DNA of 64,000 nt from Micractinium sp. NFX-FRZ (lineage: Eukaryota > Chlorophyta > Trebouxiophyceae > Chlorellales > Chlorellaceae). The position numbers and the translations under genes are program-made. The stretch lies in assembly GCA_029339195.1 (NCBI GenBank), contig JAPTJF010000046.1, positions 162,810 through 226,809 on the forward strand. Reading direction: 5' to 3'. Shown here in pieces: positions 44,915 to 55,900 of the stretch. Every line of letters starts with the position of its first letter. Within the stretch, counting starts at the first letter, position 1. The notes beneath the pieces were generated by a model. That model had not been told where the DNA came from and did not search any database. It was given only the letters and a program-made list of their open reading frames with translations.

Positions 44915-47900
44915 ATGGCTGAGCGATTGGCTGCGGTGTGGCTGGCGCTGTTAGCGACGTGGCTGACGTCGCACACCTGCCGCTGTGGACGGAGCATACC
45001 CTCCGAGTCCGTGTTGTCGGGTAAGCGGGGGATCCTACCACTTGTGAGCGCCATTCAGGGGCGCCGCACCCAGCCAGAGGCGGATACCGGCCTCCGGTCT
45101 GGCCTGGCAGGACCGGGTGGGTGGTGGGCTCAGGCACCCGCCGCAGCTGCAACTGCCCTTGGGCCAGCCACAGCCCACACAGTGAGCCTGCTTGGTAAGG
45201 CTGCTACTGTTGCGTTCCTCTGCCCTGGCAGGCAGAACCATCCTCTTGGAGCGGCACCAGCTGGGAGCGCAGCCCGAGCGGTGAGGCGGGGCAGGGTGAG
45301 GGGAGAGCGGCTGGCTTGGGGGCGCCGCCGGTGGGCACCCGCATGGCGTGGGAGCGAGCCGCCCTGCTGGGGTGTGCAAACCCCCTCCTCCTACCGTAGA
45401 TGTAAGATTGTATAGCCTTCCTGTGCAGCACCAGCCAAGGACCAGCCGCGTGCCATCTCCACTCTGCTGCACCAACTGTTCCCCCCACCCCTCCGCTGCG
45501 CAGGCTGCTGCTGGTGCAGGCAGGCAGCGGGGAGCGGGTGCACCTGCACGTGCAGGACCCAGGGCAGGCGGCCGCCCTGCGCAGCGGCATGCACATTCGT
45601 GCCACGGGGCGATGGGATTCCGTCGGCAGCAGCGGCAGCAGCAGCAGCAGCCAGAAGCAGGGGGGCACGGCCCCAGGTGTCCCCAGTCAGCGCATCTTTC
45701 ATGCAGCCGACATTGTCATCACTGGAGGTGCCCCTGAGTGGCAGCTGCCCTCCGGCGGCCCTGCTGGCCCAGCCAGCAGCGGCAGCAGCAGCGGTGCACG
45801 TGGCAGCAGCGGCAGCGGCGGCGGTGGGGTGGCTGCTGCCGGCACACCGGCAGCGGCTCCCGGGCCCGCCACGCAGGCGGGGGTTGTGTCCAACCCAGTC
45901 ACGGCTGCCAAAGTCAGCACGCTGTTCATCCCGAGTGAGCTGCCCCGTTTGCTGTCTGTGTCCGCCCTGCCCGCCAACTACGTCACAACAACACAGAAAG
46001 AATCACCTGCCCGGTAGCCCTGCATTCATCTGCATTGGTAGATTCAGCACTGCTGCGCCAGCATGCCTGGGCGGAGCGCCGCAGCTTCCCTCCTGTTGCC
46101 CAACCCAGCTTCCCACCTCCCATGCGACCCCTGCTGCAGTTGCGGGCGTCGACGCCACCGCCGCCGCCTGCCCCGATGCACAGCTGCCGCCGCTGACCGC
46201 GGAGCAGCTGCAGGGGGTGGTGTTCCAGGGGGGAGGGGAGGGCAGCGCCTCCAACGGCACCACAGTGGAGGGCTTCTTTGCCTCCTGCTCCTACAACAAG
46301 AGCCGGCTCACGCGCGCCAACAGCCTCGTCTCCGAACTGGTGCAGCTTCCCTGCTCGGGCACCACGTGAGTGTGGGTAGGGTTTGGGTGTGGTGGGGGTT
46401 GAGGGTCCGAAGCTGGCACAGCTCCCTTGCTCATGCACTGCGTGGGTGTGGGGGGCAGAAGCTGCTGCAGCTGCCCGCCGCTAGCACCCTCCCATAGCGT
46501 TGGGGTGCCTGGCTGGTGCAGCAGCCCTGCCCGAGTGTGGGGTACACAAGCTGGTGCAGCAGCTGCTTGTCTTTGGCACCGCATGAGCATGTGGGGGACA
46601 GGAGCTGGTCGCAGGTGGGCTGAGCCTGCGCACATGCATGTGGGCGCCCGCTGCTGCACCCTGCGTGGCCACTGCTGTAGTTTGCTTTCTTGGCACTGCT
46701 GCTGCCGCCTGGCATGCCCTGGTGCGCGCATCACCTCTGTGTCCCCCCCAATCTGTCCTTCATCCCAGGAATGGGTTGGGCTGGAAGTTTGACACGTGCA
46801 GCATCGACGGGCAGATGGCGCTGGCGGATGCGGCGGACGAGGCGCTGCGGAAGCGGGGGGTGCGCCTGCAGCTGTACAAGTACCGGTGAGGACGCGAGGG
46901 GGGCGGCAGCCGGGTGGGATGACGGGGGGAAGGGGGCCATGAGATGGCAAGGGGAGGTACATACCTCAGGGGCTGCATCCTGTCTGGCGATGGATTGAGG
47001 GCTGCCAGCCTTGTGGGGCGAGGGGATTGGGTGGCAGCAGACGAGCGGGGGGATGTGTGGCAGGCTGAGCAGTCCTGGAGTGCTGCTGCCATGGTGGTCA
47101 GTCTGCTGAGGTTGGAGGGGAGGGAGGCCGCCTGCGGCTCTGCAGACTATGTACTGCCTGCACCATGCCGCTGCGGTGGGCATCTGCCCGCCATGCGTGA
47201 TCGCTTGCGCGCACCCAACGTCCTCCACCCGCCACCCACCCCGCTTGCCAGCCTGTCTGAATGCCTGCCCGCCTGGCTGCCTACCCTGGTGCGCAGGGTA
47301 TATATGCTGCCGCCTGGACCCTGCCTGTTTGTGGGCATGGCCTACGTCGGCTGCACCGGCAGCCCCTCGAGCCCCTGCCGGGCATGGGTGGGCGGAGGCT
47401 TCTGGGACAGCCCGCAGGTGGGGTGCGGTGCACGGCCGCACATGCACCGGCAGCTGTTGCTGCTGCTTGCTTGCTTGTGGCTGCTGCTGATGCTGCCTGC
47501 TGCTGTGGCTTGGTTGCCAGCAGTTGTAGTGCTTGTGGATGTGGGAGTTCACTCTTTGCAAGCTTAGAGCTGGGGGAGCACTTCCAGACTGGGTGTTTAC
47601 CACCAGCCGCCCCACGCACCGTCCTGTACTGCAGGCAATCACGCACGAGATTGCGCACAACCTGTTCCTGGCGCATGCCGGGATGGTGGGAGAGGATGGC
47701 CTGCTCGATGAGTGAGTGCTGTGGCTGCTCAGTCCGCGTGCTGGTGGTGTCTTCTCTTCGGTGTCCAAGGGTGGTGCAGACTGCGTCATTCAGCTGCACG
47801 GGCAGACGTGCACCACTGGCCTTCACCCTCCGTGCAGTTTCCACCTCTGCCACAACCCTGCATGGTTGCATTGCACCAAAAAACACCCTCCCAATTGTGA

Positions 47901-48778
47901 CCATGCGGCTCCCTCCTTGCCCTGCCTGGCTGTAGGTACGGCGACCGATCGTGCCAGATGGGCTACTGGCTGCCCCAGTCCCGCTGCTTCAACACCCCGC
48001 ACGCATGGCAGCTGGGCTGGCTTGCGCTGCGCCAGCTGGACGGTGCCAGCCTGGCGGCGGGCCGGACGGTACAGGCGCAGCTGGCCAGCCAAGCGCTGTC
48101 CGATCGCGCCGGCCTCAGGGTTCTCCCAGGCACTTGGTCGGCCGGCGCCGAGCCTGTGTTTGTGGGATACCGCACCGCAAAGGGCGGCGATTCGGGGCTG
48201 CTGCCCGAGTTTGCCGGCCGCGTGTCGGTTCACACCGCGCCAATCTCCCGGTTCAGTGACGGCGCGGTGACCAACCTGCGGGCCACTCTGGAGGGTGAGG
48301 CGCTGGGATGGGAGGGCAGGGCAGGGCAATGGCGGGCACTGTGGCTTGGGCGGTGGCCAAAGTGTGCAGGGCTGCTGGCTGCCGGCGTGATCACATCCCA
48401 CACCCCCCATCCCCATACCCTGCCGCACGCCGTCACACCTGCCTGCCACTCACCCTCTGCTTACTGCCCCTGCCTGGTTTTGCTCCCTCCCCTGCAGCCG
48501 GCCAAGCCTGGTCCGACCCCTCCTCCGGCCTGGTAGTGCGCTTCCTCGCCCTGGCCAGCAACGGCACAGCAGCCGAGGTCAGCGTGTGCCGCAGCGCCGG
48601 CAAGGAGACTGCGGCCAGCTGCGCAGCAGGCACCGATGCAGACTGCAATGGGCTGGCCGGCTGGCCCAGGGACCCCGCATGCCAAGAACTGCTGAAGGCT
48701 TCGGCGGTTGCGCCGCGCCCCAAGCGGCCGCGGGCCATGCGCCGGCCGGCACGCACGCGGACCGCGCCGGTGGGCTAG
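44915..48778 (+). CDS. Gametolysin-like M11 zinc metalloprotease, secreted
   Basis: Exons 44915-45020, 45232-45280, 45504-45934, 46140-46365, 46769-46885, 47297-47417, 47635-47711, 47936-48294, 48498-48778; 588 residues, in phase. The N-terminal hydrophobic segment (LAAVWLALLATWLTSHTC) is a signal peptide. A propeptide-like region with Ser/Gly runs follows. Catalytic-domain marks are SCSYNKSRLTRANSLVSELV, GLGWKFDTCSIDGQMALAD, YMLPPGPCLFVGMAYVGC, then the zinc site HEIAHNLFLAH (His354, Glu355, His358, His364) and DEYGDRSCQMGYW. This is the layout of Chlamydomonas gametolysin and Volvox VMPs, which degrade extracellular matrix. Odd point: the usual Gly three residues before the third zinc ligand is Phe361. 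The C-terminus has paired Cys and a basic tail. Confidence 0.9.
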
Positions 48779-49554
48779 CAAGGCTAGCAACGCTGCGGCT
48801 TGAATGCTCCACCATTGTTTCTATCTGTTACTGGTGCCGAGGATCTGCACTGCCTGCTCCCTGTTCAAATATGTACCTCACAGTATGCTGCTGTTACATG
48901 ATGTCAACATCCTCGCCTGGCATCTGCCGTCCCAAATACACACATGCTAGCACCATGCCACTTCCTTCCACGTCACTCTTGACCCTGCGTACCATGCTTC
49001 ACCTGCCCTTTCATCTGTGCGAACCATTGCACCGTGGCTACCCACCCAAGATACCTGCTGCGCTGCGGCTGCTGTCCGTGCACCCCACCCTCTGCTAACT
49101 TTTATACGCAATTTTGCATGGCACCCGGCTGCTGCCTCGTGTGACAAATTTGCTGCCATTTGGTGTCCCTCACTTTCCGCCACCTGTCACTCCTCAATCT
49201 TTCCTTCAACGAACTCTCGACCTCTGTTGGGCATATTGCTTGCTTTTCCTGCCGCCAACCCTTTGTGGAAGAGGAAGCGGAGGCTGGGCGTTGCAATTAC
49301 AAGCCTTCCGCACCCTCATTCCCCAGTAACACACGGACCGGCTTGTCCAATACAACAGCAATAACGTGCAAAGAGAAGAGAACGGGGCAAAAAGAGAAGG
49401 AAACATATGCGTGTCGTGCGTGCAGTGTTCAGTGTTGTAGAATGTACAGGCCTCAGCCGCGGCAGCAACTGTACTGCGCCCAGGTGGCACCCAGCACCTG
49501 CTCTGCTGAAGGCATATGCTAGGCTGCGCACCACAGCCTGCCGTCCCCACTCGT
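48779..49554. other. Convergent intergenic region, M11 protease / HMG-like gene
   Basis: About 775 bases with lower GC. TTACA at 49297-49301 is a possible minus-strand poly(A) signal for the HMG-like gene. No coding exon found. Confidence 0.5.
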
Positions 49555-52500
49555 TCACTTTGAAGTGCGCGCGCTCCTGCGTGCCTTCTTGGCTGGCGAC
49601 TCCTCAACTGCCGGCTCAACTGCCACTGCTGCCGTCCGTGTGCCACGCGTGCGCTTCCCGGGGGACTTGGCTGGCATGGCCGCCGCCGCCGCGCCTGCTG
49701 CCTTGGAGCTGCCGCTCTTCTTTGCAGCGGCGCGCCCCTTGGCGGGTGTGGCGCTCTGGCTGGGCGGCAGGTCGAATGCGCCGGTGTACCCGCGGCGGCC
49801 TGCAGGTGAGGGCACAAGGGGGTGCACTCAGCCAACACGTGACGACATCATGACAGTCTGAAAATGGTCGGTTGCGGGCCCTGATGACTTGCGCTGTCAT
49901 GAAGCAGCAGGCAGCCCTGCCGCTGTATCCATGCCCTGCTGGCCTGGGTTGGCCAGCTTGCATGCCCAAGCCGCTCGGCCCCCACCATGCAAGCCACGGC
50001 CCAGAAGCTGCACACACACACAAATCACGGGCTACTATCGTCATGCTACAGCGGCATGACGTACCCCTGACGGCGGCTGCAGCCCGCTCAGCCAGCACGG
50101 CAGCGCCGCTGCGCGTGCGCCGCTCGCCCTTTGCCTGCTGCAGCTCGGGGCTCTGCGCCTCCTCCTCCTCCTCCTCCTCCTCTTCGCTGCTGCTCATCAC
50201 TGCCTCCTCCTCCTCCTCCTGTGCTGCCTTCTGTGATGCCTTCTTGCTGGTTGCTGCCTTCTTGCCGCCGGCAGCCGCCTTGTTGGCGCCGGTAGGTGCC
50301 GGCTTGCTGCCCTGCACACAGAGGGACAGGTGGGCAGGGGGCAGGGAGCTCGTAAGTTAGGGAGACAGCAAGCGGAGCGGATCACAGAGGCAGATGCTTC
50401 TGTTGCAGGCATCTGCACAGCTGATAAGCCAGAAGCCGGGGCGCAGGCTGGGCAGGCCATCCTGGCTGCAAGGCGCCAGTGCCTCCGCTCCACCCTGCCC
50501 CCCACCCCCACCAGCACACCATCCCTCCCTGCCCCCCTGCACCCGCCCTTCCCCTTAGCCCGCACCTTCTTGGCAGTGGCCAGCATCAGCTTCTCCATGG
50601 CTTCCGCGGCCTCTGCCGCAGCGCCCCCCTCCTCCTCCTCCTCCTCCTCATCGCTGCTGCTGTCGCTCTCCACCAGCCGCTTGGCGGCTGCCCCCTTCTT
50701 GCCCCTGCCACGCCCCTTGGCGGGGACCGCCTTGCGCGCCTTGCCAGCCAGCAGATCCTCTGCCGCCTCTGCCGCCTCCTCCTCCGCATCTGCCGCCTGC
50801 TGGTCCTCCAGCAGCCGATACTTGGCATTCAGCCGGCGCTGCAGACGCACTCAGAGAAGCAGGGGCGGGGGACGCAGGGTGAGCGCGACGCTGAGAGCCA
50901 AGGAAGGGCGAAGGGCGTGCGTGCACGCCTGTGCAGGGGGAAGGGCGTGCGTGCACGCCTGTGCAGGGGGGAGCAAGCCTCTGCGGCGTTCTGCATGAGC
51001 AGCTGTTGAGCGGCAGCAGCAGCTCGTCCCGGGAGGTAGGAGGGCAGGGGGGGCGGGCGCACCTGGGCGCGCCACAGAGGCCCAGAGGAGACCTTGGCCG
51101 CGGTCAGGATGTTGTGCATCGACTCCTTGTACTTCTGAAAGGCAGGAAGGAGGGGAGGTGAGGGTGAGAAGCAGAGGAGGAGTCGGGCGGGGCAGGTTCA
51201 AAAGAATGGCTAGACAGGTTGGGCACGTCAACTTGGGTTGGAATGCTCAAGAGCGGCTCAGGCAATGCTTGCCCTCCTGCCCTGTCCCGCCCGGCCCTCC
51301 TCCTTGCCTGCATCTTCTCCCGGAACGCCTTGAACCGAGGGTTGGCCTCCTCCGCCTGCAGGCAGGCGGAAGACGCAAAGGGGACGGGACCGACAAGTGC
51401 TCAGCCGCCGCACCAGAACGCTGGCTCGCTGTATGGCGCAGCAATACAGCCAATGGCGCCGGTTTAGCTGCACCCCCTTCTGCCAGCCTGGCACGGCACC
51501 TCCTGTAGCGGCACCACCTCACAAAACTGAGGCTGCCCACCAGCAATGCAGGCAACTTGGCCATGCAGTCCCACCCACAGGCCCGCCGCCCCACCTCTGC
51601 CACCGCCTCGGCAGCCGCCGCCTTCTCTGCGCGCGCCCGCTCCCGGTACGCCGCGCGCTCCTCCGCCGTCAGCCGCTCCCTCCAGTAAATCGAGGCGGCG
51701 CTGAGCATGGAGCGCCGGTCGGAGGCCGGCAGGGAGGGGTTGGCGGCGCGCACATCATCGTACTGCTCCTGGAAGAAGATCTGCAGGGGGCGAGGCAGTA
51801 CGGCGCGCATGGCAGAGAGCCACGGCATGAAGCACACACTGAGGCGGGGTGGGGACGGGGCACGGGGCAGAGGGCCTTGATTTCCTGTAGATCCTGCAAC
51901 GCTCCGGCAGCTGCAGCGCGTGGGACAGGAGAGCTCAGGAGGCCGGAGGCTGCCCACCCAACTTGCTTTCCCGGCACCCTGCCGGTGGCACGCCCCTGCC
52001 CCCCACACTGACCTGGAAGTCGGAGCGTGCCTCCTTGAGCGCCGCCTCGGGCCCATCCCACTGCGGCTTCACCATGGCGCCGCCCATCCTGACGGGCACG
52101 CGGGTGGCCCACGCCAGCAGCGCATCGTTCACCTTTGGGCAGGAACAAGAGGAAGACAGCGGGTTATGAATGTGCAACAGTCATGCATCCTGGGCGACTG
52201 CCCTGCAGCACTAGCATGCCCCTGTGCACACGGGCACCAACATGGGCGCGAGGCAGCACGCGGAGCAAGGCGGAGTGCCTCACCTGCGGCGCCTCCACGC
52301 GGTCCTGCACTGGGTTGCCTGCCTCGTCCAGCAGCACGTAGGGGCGCGCGATTTTGTCACCGTAGAAGTTGGATACCTGTTTGGGAGGGAGGAGCAGGGC
52401 AGGAGGCAGGCGTGCGCAGTTGGCAGGTGGGTGGCGGGCGGCGGGTGCCCGCTGCCGCTCCCGCCACCAGCCGGTGCAAGCGTGCGACGCTCTCTGGCCA

Positions 52501-52587
52501 TTGCCGCTCTAGTTGAGCGTCATGGAAGTATTGGGGCACTATAGAACTGCTACCATCCTCTACCTTGAGCTGCTTGCCCGAGGCCAT
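49555..52587 (-). CDS. Nuclear HMG-like protein with acidic tracts and basic Ala/Lys tail
   Basis: Nine exons: 52587-52564, 52376-52284, 52132-52013, 51780-51595, 51355-51308, 51134-51063, 50838-50566, 50311-50065, 49799-49555; 435 residues, in phase. The N-terminal ~75 residues (VSNFYGDKIARPYVLLDEAG, LLAWATRVPVRMGGAM) are not recognised. About residues 80-140 loosely fit an HMG box (NPSLPASDRRSMLSAASIYW, LTAEERAAYRERARAEKAA). Then come three segments typical of chromatin proteins: GKGRGRGKK-like basic patches, two Glu/Asp/Ser runs (SDSSSDEEEEEEE; SSSEEEEEEEEE) and a Lys/Arg/Ala C-terminus (KSPGKRTRGTRT, KKARRSARTSK) that should act as a nuclear localisation signal. The intron after exon 5 has a GC donor (GCAAGG). 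Chromatin or nucleolar binding is inference. Confidence 0.7.
50911..50970. repeat. 30-bp perfect tandem repeat in an intron
   Basis: Two adjacent identical copies of a unit starting AAGGGCGTGCGTGCACGCCT (50911-50940, 50941-50970), in the intron between exons 6 and 7 of the HMG-like gene. Confidence 0.92.
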
Positions 52588-52985
52588 CTTGGTGCTGTGC
52601 TAGTTTTACTCAAGCGGGAGCTGTGTGGAGCTTCTGCGGGATGTAGATGGCCCCGGATCTGTCGGAAGACGCGACGGCAGAGCCGTGAGCAGCGCCTGCT
52701 CAGTTCTTGCTGATTTGAACCTGACTCGCTCGTTAGAGGCTGCAGTGCTGCAAGAACGTCGAGAAGTGGATGCTGAGTGGCTACGATGGGCGGAGCGGCG
52801 TACCGAACTGCCATGCGCCGCAGAATGGCACCCTGCCGCTCAGCACAGCGCAGCGCACGCAGGCGCCGGCGCCACTGGTGCTGGAGGCGTGTTTGCTACA
52901 CCACAGATAAGGTCAGTGCTGGAAACAGTTCTGGCAGCATCAGAAAATGTACTTGAACGAGTAAGGGAATCAGAATGCTATCGGG
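52588..52985. other. Intergenic region, transporter 3' / HMG-like 5' (same strand)
   Basis: About 400 bases holding the 3' UTR of the transporter and the promoter of the HMG-like gene, both on the minus strand. No other feature seen. Confidence 0.45.
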
Positions 52986-55900
52986 TCACTGTCGCCGCTG
53001 CCCCACCTCAGTGCCGCCGTCATCACCAGCGGCAGCGTGTGTGCCAACTGGTGCCGCCGCCGGCCCCGCTGCGGCACTGGTGGCATTGGCTGGCGGCGCG
53101 CCCTGCTGCTGCCGGCTCACAATCTCCTCGTGTTTCTCCGCCGCCACATCGATGACGCTGACGACCTTGCCGCCGCTGCCGGTGCCACTGCTGCTGGTTG
53201 AGTTGCCGCTGGAGCTGTCACGGGAGGCGCCCGCCGCCCCTGAGCTGCCGGCATGCAGCTCCTTGGCGATCTCAATGGCCCGCACAGTCACCTGCAAGCA
53301 TCCACGAAGCAACACAGCATGTTGATGCAGTCTGCTGGCATACGAAAAAGCTTCAGGCAGGCGTTGCCTTGCATCAATCACAGCACGCTTGCTCCAAGCC
53401 ACCTTTCTGCCCTCGCTCTCGACGGAGCTCCACCCCTCCCCTCAACAGCCCCACTATGCCCCACCTACCTTGGGCTTCTTCTTCTCGATCGCCTGCTCCA
53501 CATTGGCCTTGCTGCTGGCCACCACTGTGGAGGCGGCATCAATGGCAGCCTGCGCCATCTGCGTGACGTTCACCACCGCCGTCAGGTTGGCGTCCCCGCC
53601 AGCCGCTGCCACTGCCTCTGCCGCCACTGCCGCCGCAGCCGCCTGCTTCAGCGCCTCACGTACCTCCTGCCGAGGCTTCACACTGCCGACAGCCGTGCCG
53701 TTTGCAGTGACATTGCCCGCTGCTGCTGCTGCCGCCTGGGGGGCGGGGCTGCCCACCGCCGCTGCGCCCGCTGCTCCTGCTGCTGCGGGTGCCGCCGAGT
53801 CAGCACCCGCTGCCACCGAGTCCCCGGCACCGCCCTCCCCGGTGGCTGTGACCGCCGTGAATGCGCCCTCCTTGCGCCCCAGCAAGCCGTACTGCTCACG
53901 CTGCTGCTTCGCCGCCTGGTCCTTGGCCTGCTTGGCCTCTTTCGCCTCCTCCTTCTCCTCCTCAGCAGCCAGCCTGGTCACCATCGTCAGCAGCTCACTT
54001 GTCTTCTCTTTCTCCACTGCCTTGAGCGCCGCAGCTGTGGCATTCAGCTTGGCCGCCGCCGCTACTGTAGCATTCAACGCCTGTGTGATGGCCGCGTCTA
54101 GCTCGTCCACCTGAGGTTTGGGAGGGTTGGAGGGGGGGCATAGGGTGCGTGAGCAAGGGCCTGGACTCTGAGGCAGTGAGGGATGCACGGCTCCAGGAGC
54201 CGCCAGGCCATACCCGCGTGCACCGCCTGTATAGAGGCTGTGCAGCTCGAGGTGCAATGGTAGGGCGGAGATGGCAGGCAGGGGGAAGGCAGGCAAGCAG
54301 GCGGCTGACGGCTGTCAATCGCTCTGGCTGTGGCCCACCTTGGCACGGCCCTTGCGCGACGAAGCCTCGCTCGCCGCTTCCAGCGCTGCCTTGCTCTGCT
54401 TCACAGCTGTCAGCGTGTCGTTGGCGCTGCTGGCCATCTTTTCTAGTGCCTCTGCCACGTCATCGTCGCCGGCGCCAGGTGGCGAATCCTTGCTCACCGC
54501 CGAGTGCAGCTTCGCCACCGCTGCCTCCGCTGCACGCACCACACCCGAGTGTGCTGCCGAGCCTGCGCTGCTGCTGCTGCTGCTGTTGCCAGCGCTGCTG
54601 CTGCCTGGCTCCTTGGACCCTATACTGCTGTCAGCGCTGCCGCGGCCACCCTCACCCGCATCTCCCGCCACATCTGGCGCTGCTGCAATGCTGCCGCCCT
54701 CGGCAGCCTCCTCCTTCTTCTTAACCTCGCCCAACTGCTGCTTCCCATCCTGCTGCTGCAGCTGCGCTGCCTGCTGCGCCACCTGCTGCTGCTGTGCCTG
54801 CTGCACTTGCTGCTGCTGTTGCTGCGCGGCAGCCGCGGCGCCCCCGCTCCCTGTCATTGCGGCTGCAGCCGCCGCTGCCTTGTTGGTGGCAGTCTCATTG
54901 CGCATGCGGCTGGCGGTGGCTCCCAGAGTGGCTGTCACATTCTCCAGCTTCTGCACAGCCTTGTCCACCTCGCTGTGCGCCTTCTGCAGCTCAGACGACG
55001 CCGCCTTCTTCTGCTGCTGCCGCTCCTTCTTGGTGCCGCCCGTGGTTCCGCTGGAGTTGAGCGCCTGAGGAGCAGGCGCAGCGTGGGAGGACAGGGCAGA
55101 GAGGACATGCTGTGGGTTGCCAGCCTAGCAAGCTTGCAGCTGTGGATCCCGGAAACACAGGTGGCAGCGTACATCTGCCGCACCTGTCGCAGATCCCAGG
55201 CCGACCCCAGGACCAGCAGGCACAGACCTCAGTGGCAGCCCGCAGGCATCAGCCTGCCAGCTCCAGCTCCAGCAGCAAGTGCAGCTCATCACCTCATGCA
55301 GCAGCGATGCTCCAGCTCTAGCAGCAGCAGCAGCAGCAGCAGCCTGCCAGCAGCGACAGCAACAGGGGCCTACCAGCAGCATCCAGCTCGGCAGCAGCAT
55401 CCGCATCTGCACCAGCATCAGGGGCAGCGGCATCAGCGCACCTGGGCCGCCATAGCCAGCTTCTCAGCCTGCCCCGAGGCCTCCACTTTGGCCGTCTCCA
55501 CCTCCTGCGCCGCCTTCACCACCGCATCCACCGCCTCTGCCACCTGCTTGGCCTTGGCCTCTGTCTGGGTTGCCACAGCCACCTTGGTCTCCTCACGCAC
55601 TAGCTCCTGCAGGGGAGCGGGCACAAGGCGGGTGAGCAGGGGCAGCAGGCAGGCTGAGGGTGGGGGTGAGGAGCGCCACCCGTGGGTTGTTGGAGCTACC
55701 TCAGAGGCTGAGAACACGAGAGGGACCTGGCAGTCATGTGCAGTGCACAGCTGAGCAAATAAGAGCCAGCACACCGCCAGTGACAGCCGCAGCAGCTTCC
55801 AGGGCGTGCCGTCCCCCCTTGCTGCCTCTGACATGCGCTGCCTGCCTGCCTGCCCCCGCGCTTGCTTGCACCGCCAGCGTCTCCCGCCCCTTCACCTGTG

